Assembly: GCA_028280065.1 (NCBI GenBank) | Contig: JANQMN010000016.1 | Coordinates: 1-62,734 of the forward strand | DNA from: Hahella sp. | GTDB lineage: Bacteria > Pseudomonadota > Gammaproteobacteria > Pseudomonadales > Oleiphilaceae | Length of the DNA: 62,734 bases | Reading direction: 5' to 3' | Notes under the pieces: model-generated | Seen by the model: the letters and a program-made list of their open reading frames with translations, nothing else | Told to the model about the DNA's origin: nothing | Databases searched by the model: none | Program-made: the position numbers and the translations under genes | Part shown: piece by piece, positions 62,714 through 62,734 of the stretch | Layout: every line of letters starts with the position of its first letter | How positions within the stretch are numbered: position 1 is the first letter of the stretch

Positions 62714-62734
62714 AGGACGAAGCTTTCACAGCAT

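Overview
The window looks like chromosome of a marine-type gammaproteobacterium of the Pseudomonadales/Oceanospirillales kind. The reason is a housekeeping backbone whose gene order I recall from Pseudomonas: trmL, secB, a grxC-type glutaredoxin, a YibN-like rhodanese, gpmI, envC, ctpA, a YibQ-like deacetylase, hisF-hisA-hisH-hisB, mutY, yggX and tRNA-Phe. Base composition is near 50 percent GC apart from an AT-rich island after tRNA-Phe. I do not name a species. Layout: 0-7.7 kb holds mixed single genes: an HxlR regulator divergent from an Asp-nucleophile alpha/beta hydrolase, a LysR remnant, a GGDEF cyclase, an S10 peptidase, a DUF4250 protein, a lipoprotein, a TfoX-N protein and a membrane protein. 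7.7-12.7 kb is an RNA-repair locus. rtcR (sigma-54 activator with CARF-like sensor) sits between rtcB (plus strand) and a minus-strand unit that carries a tRNA-Phe-like element, a tRNA-Lys(UUU)-like gene, a structured RNA leader and a two-module slipin. Both outer units have sigma-54-type promoters, and a shared element of about 24 bases lies in both intergenic regions in opposite orientation. No rtcA lies in the window. I consider this the most interesting system here. 12.7-22.8 kb separates trmL from secB with a reductase, an AraC regulator, a HAD phosphatase, a DUF1538 pair with PII-like and CBS partners, an orphan periplasmic binding protein, a rhomboid protease, an AI-2E-type membrane protein and a divergent PRPP synthetase. 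23-37.9 kb is the conserved backbone ending at tRNA-Phe, with two more orphan binding proteins inside it. 37.9-40.3 kb is an AT-rich accessory stretch with a zinc-ribbon protein, a papain-like amidase overlapping a lipoprotein (effector/immunity-like pair) and a frameshifted tyrosine phosphatase. 40.3-45.8 kb is a TetR-controlled RND export cluster with three matching operators. In it an RND exporter is joined in frame to a LolA-like protein, and a following outer-membrane protein gene is frameshifted. 45.9-52.2 kb holds a membrane protein, an acetyltransferase, a CBM20-bearing amylomaltase and a sodium-coupled transporter. 52.4-59.7 kb holds an Asp/Asn hydroxylase, a lipoprotein, an outer-membrane barrel, a subtilase with about 18 acidic octapeptide repeats, a divergent ECF sigma/anti-sigma pair and a cytochrome-sugar dehydrogenase fusion. 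60-62.7 kb is a two-gene unit of a DUF1611-like P-loop protein and a degenerate ABC transporter. All function calls come from reading motifs in the sequence, and no database search was run.
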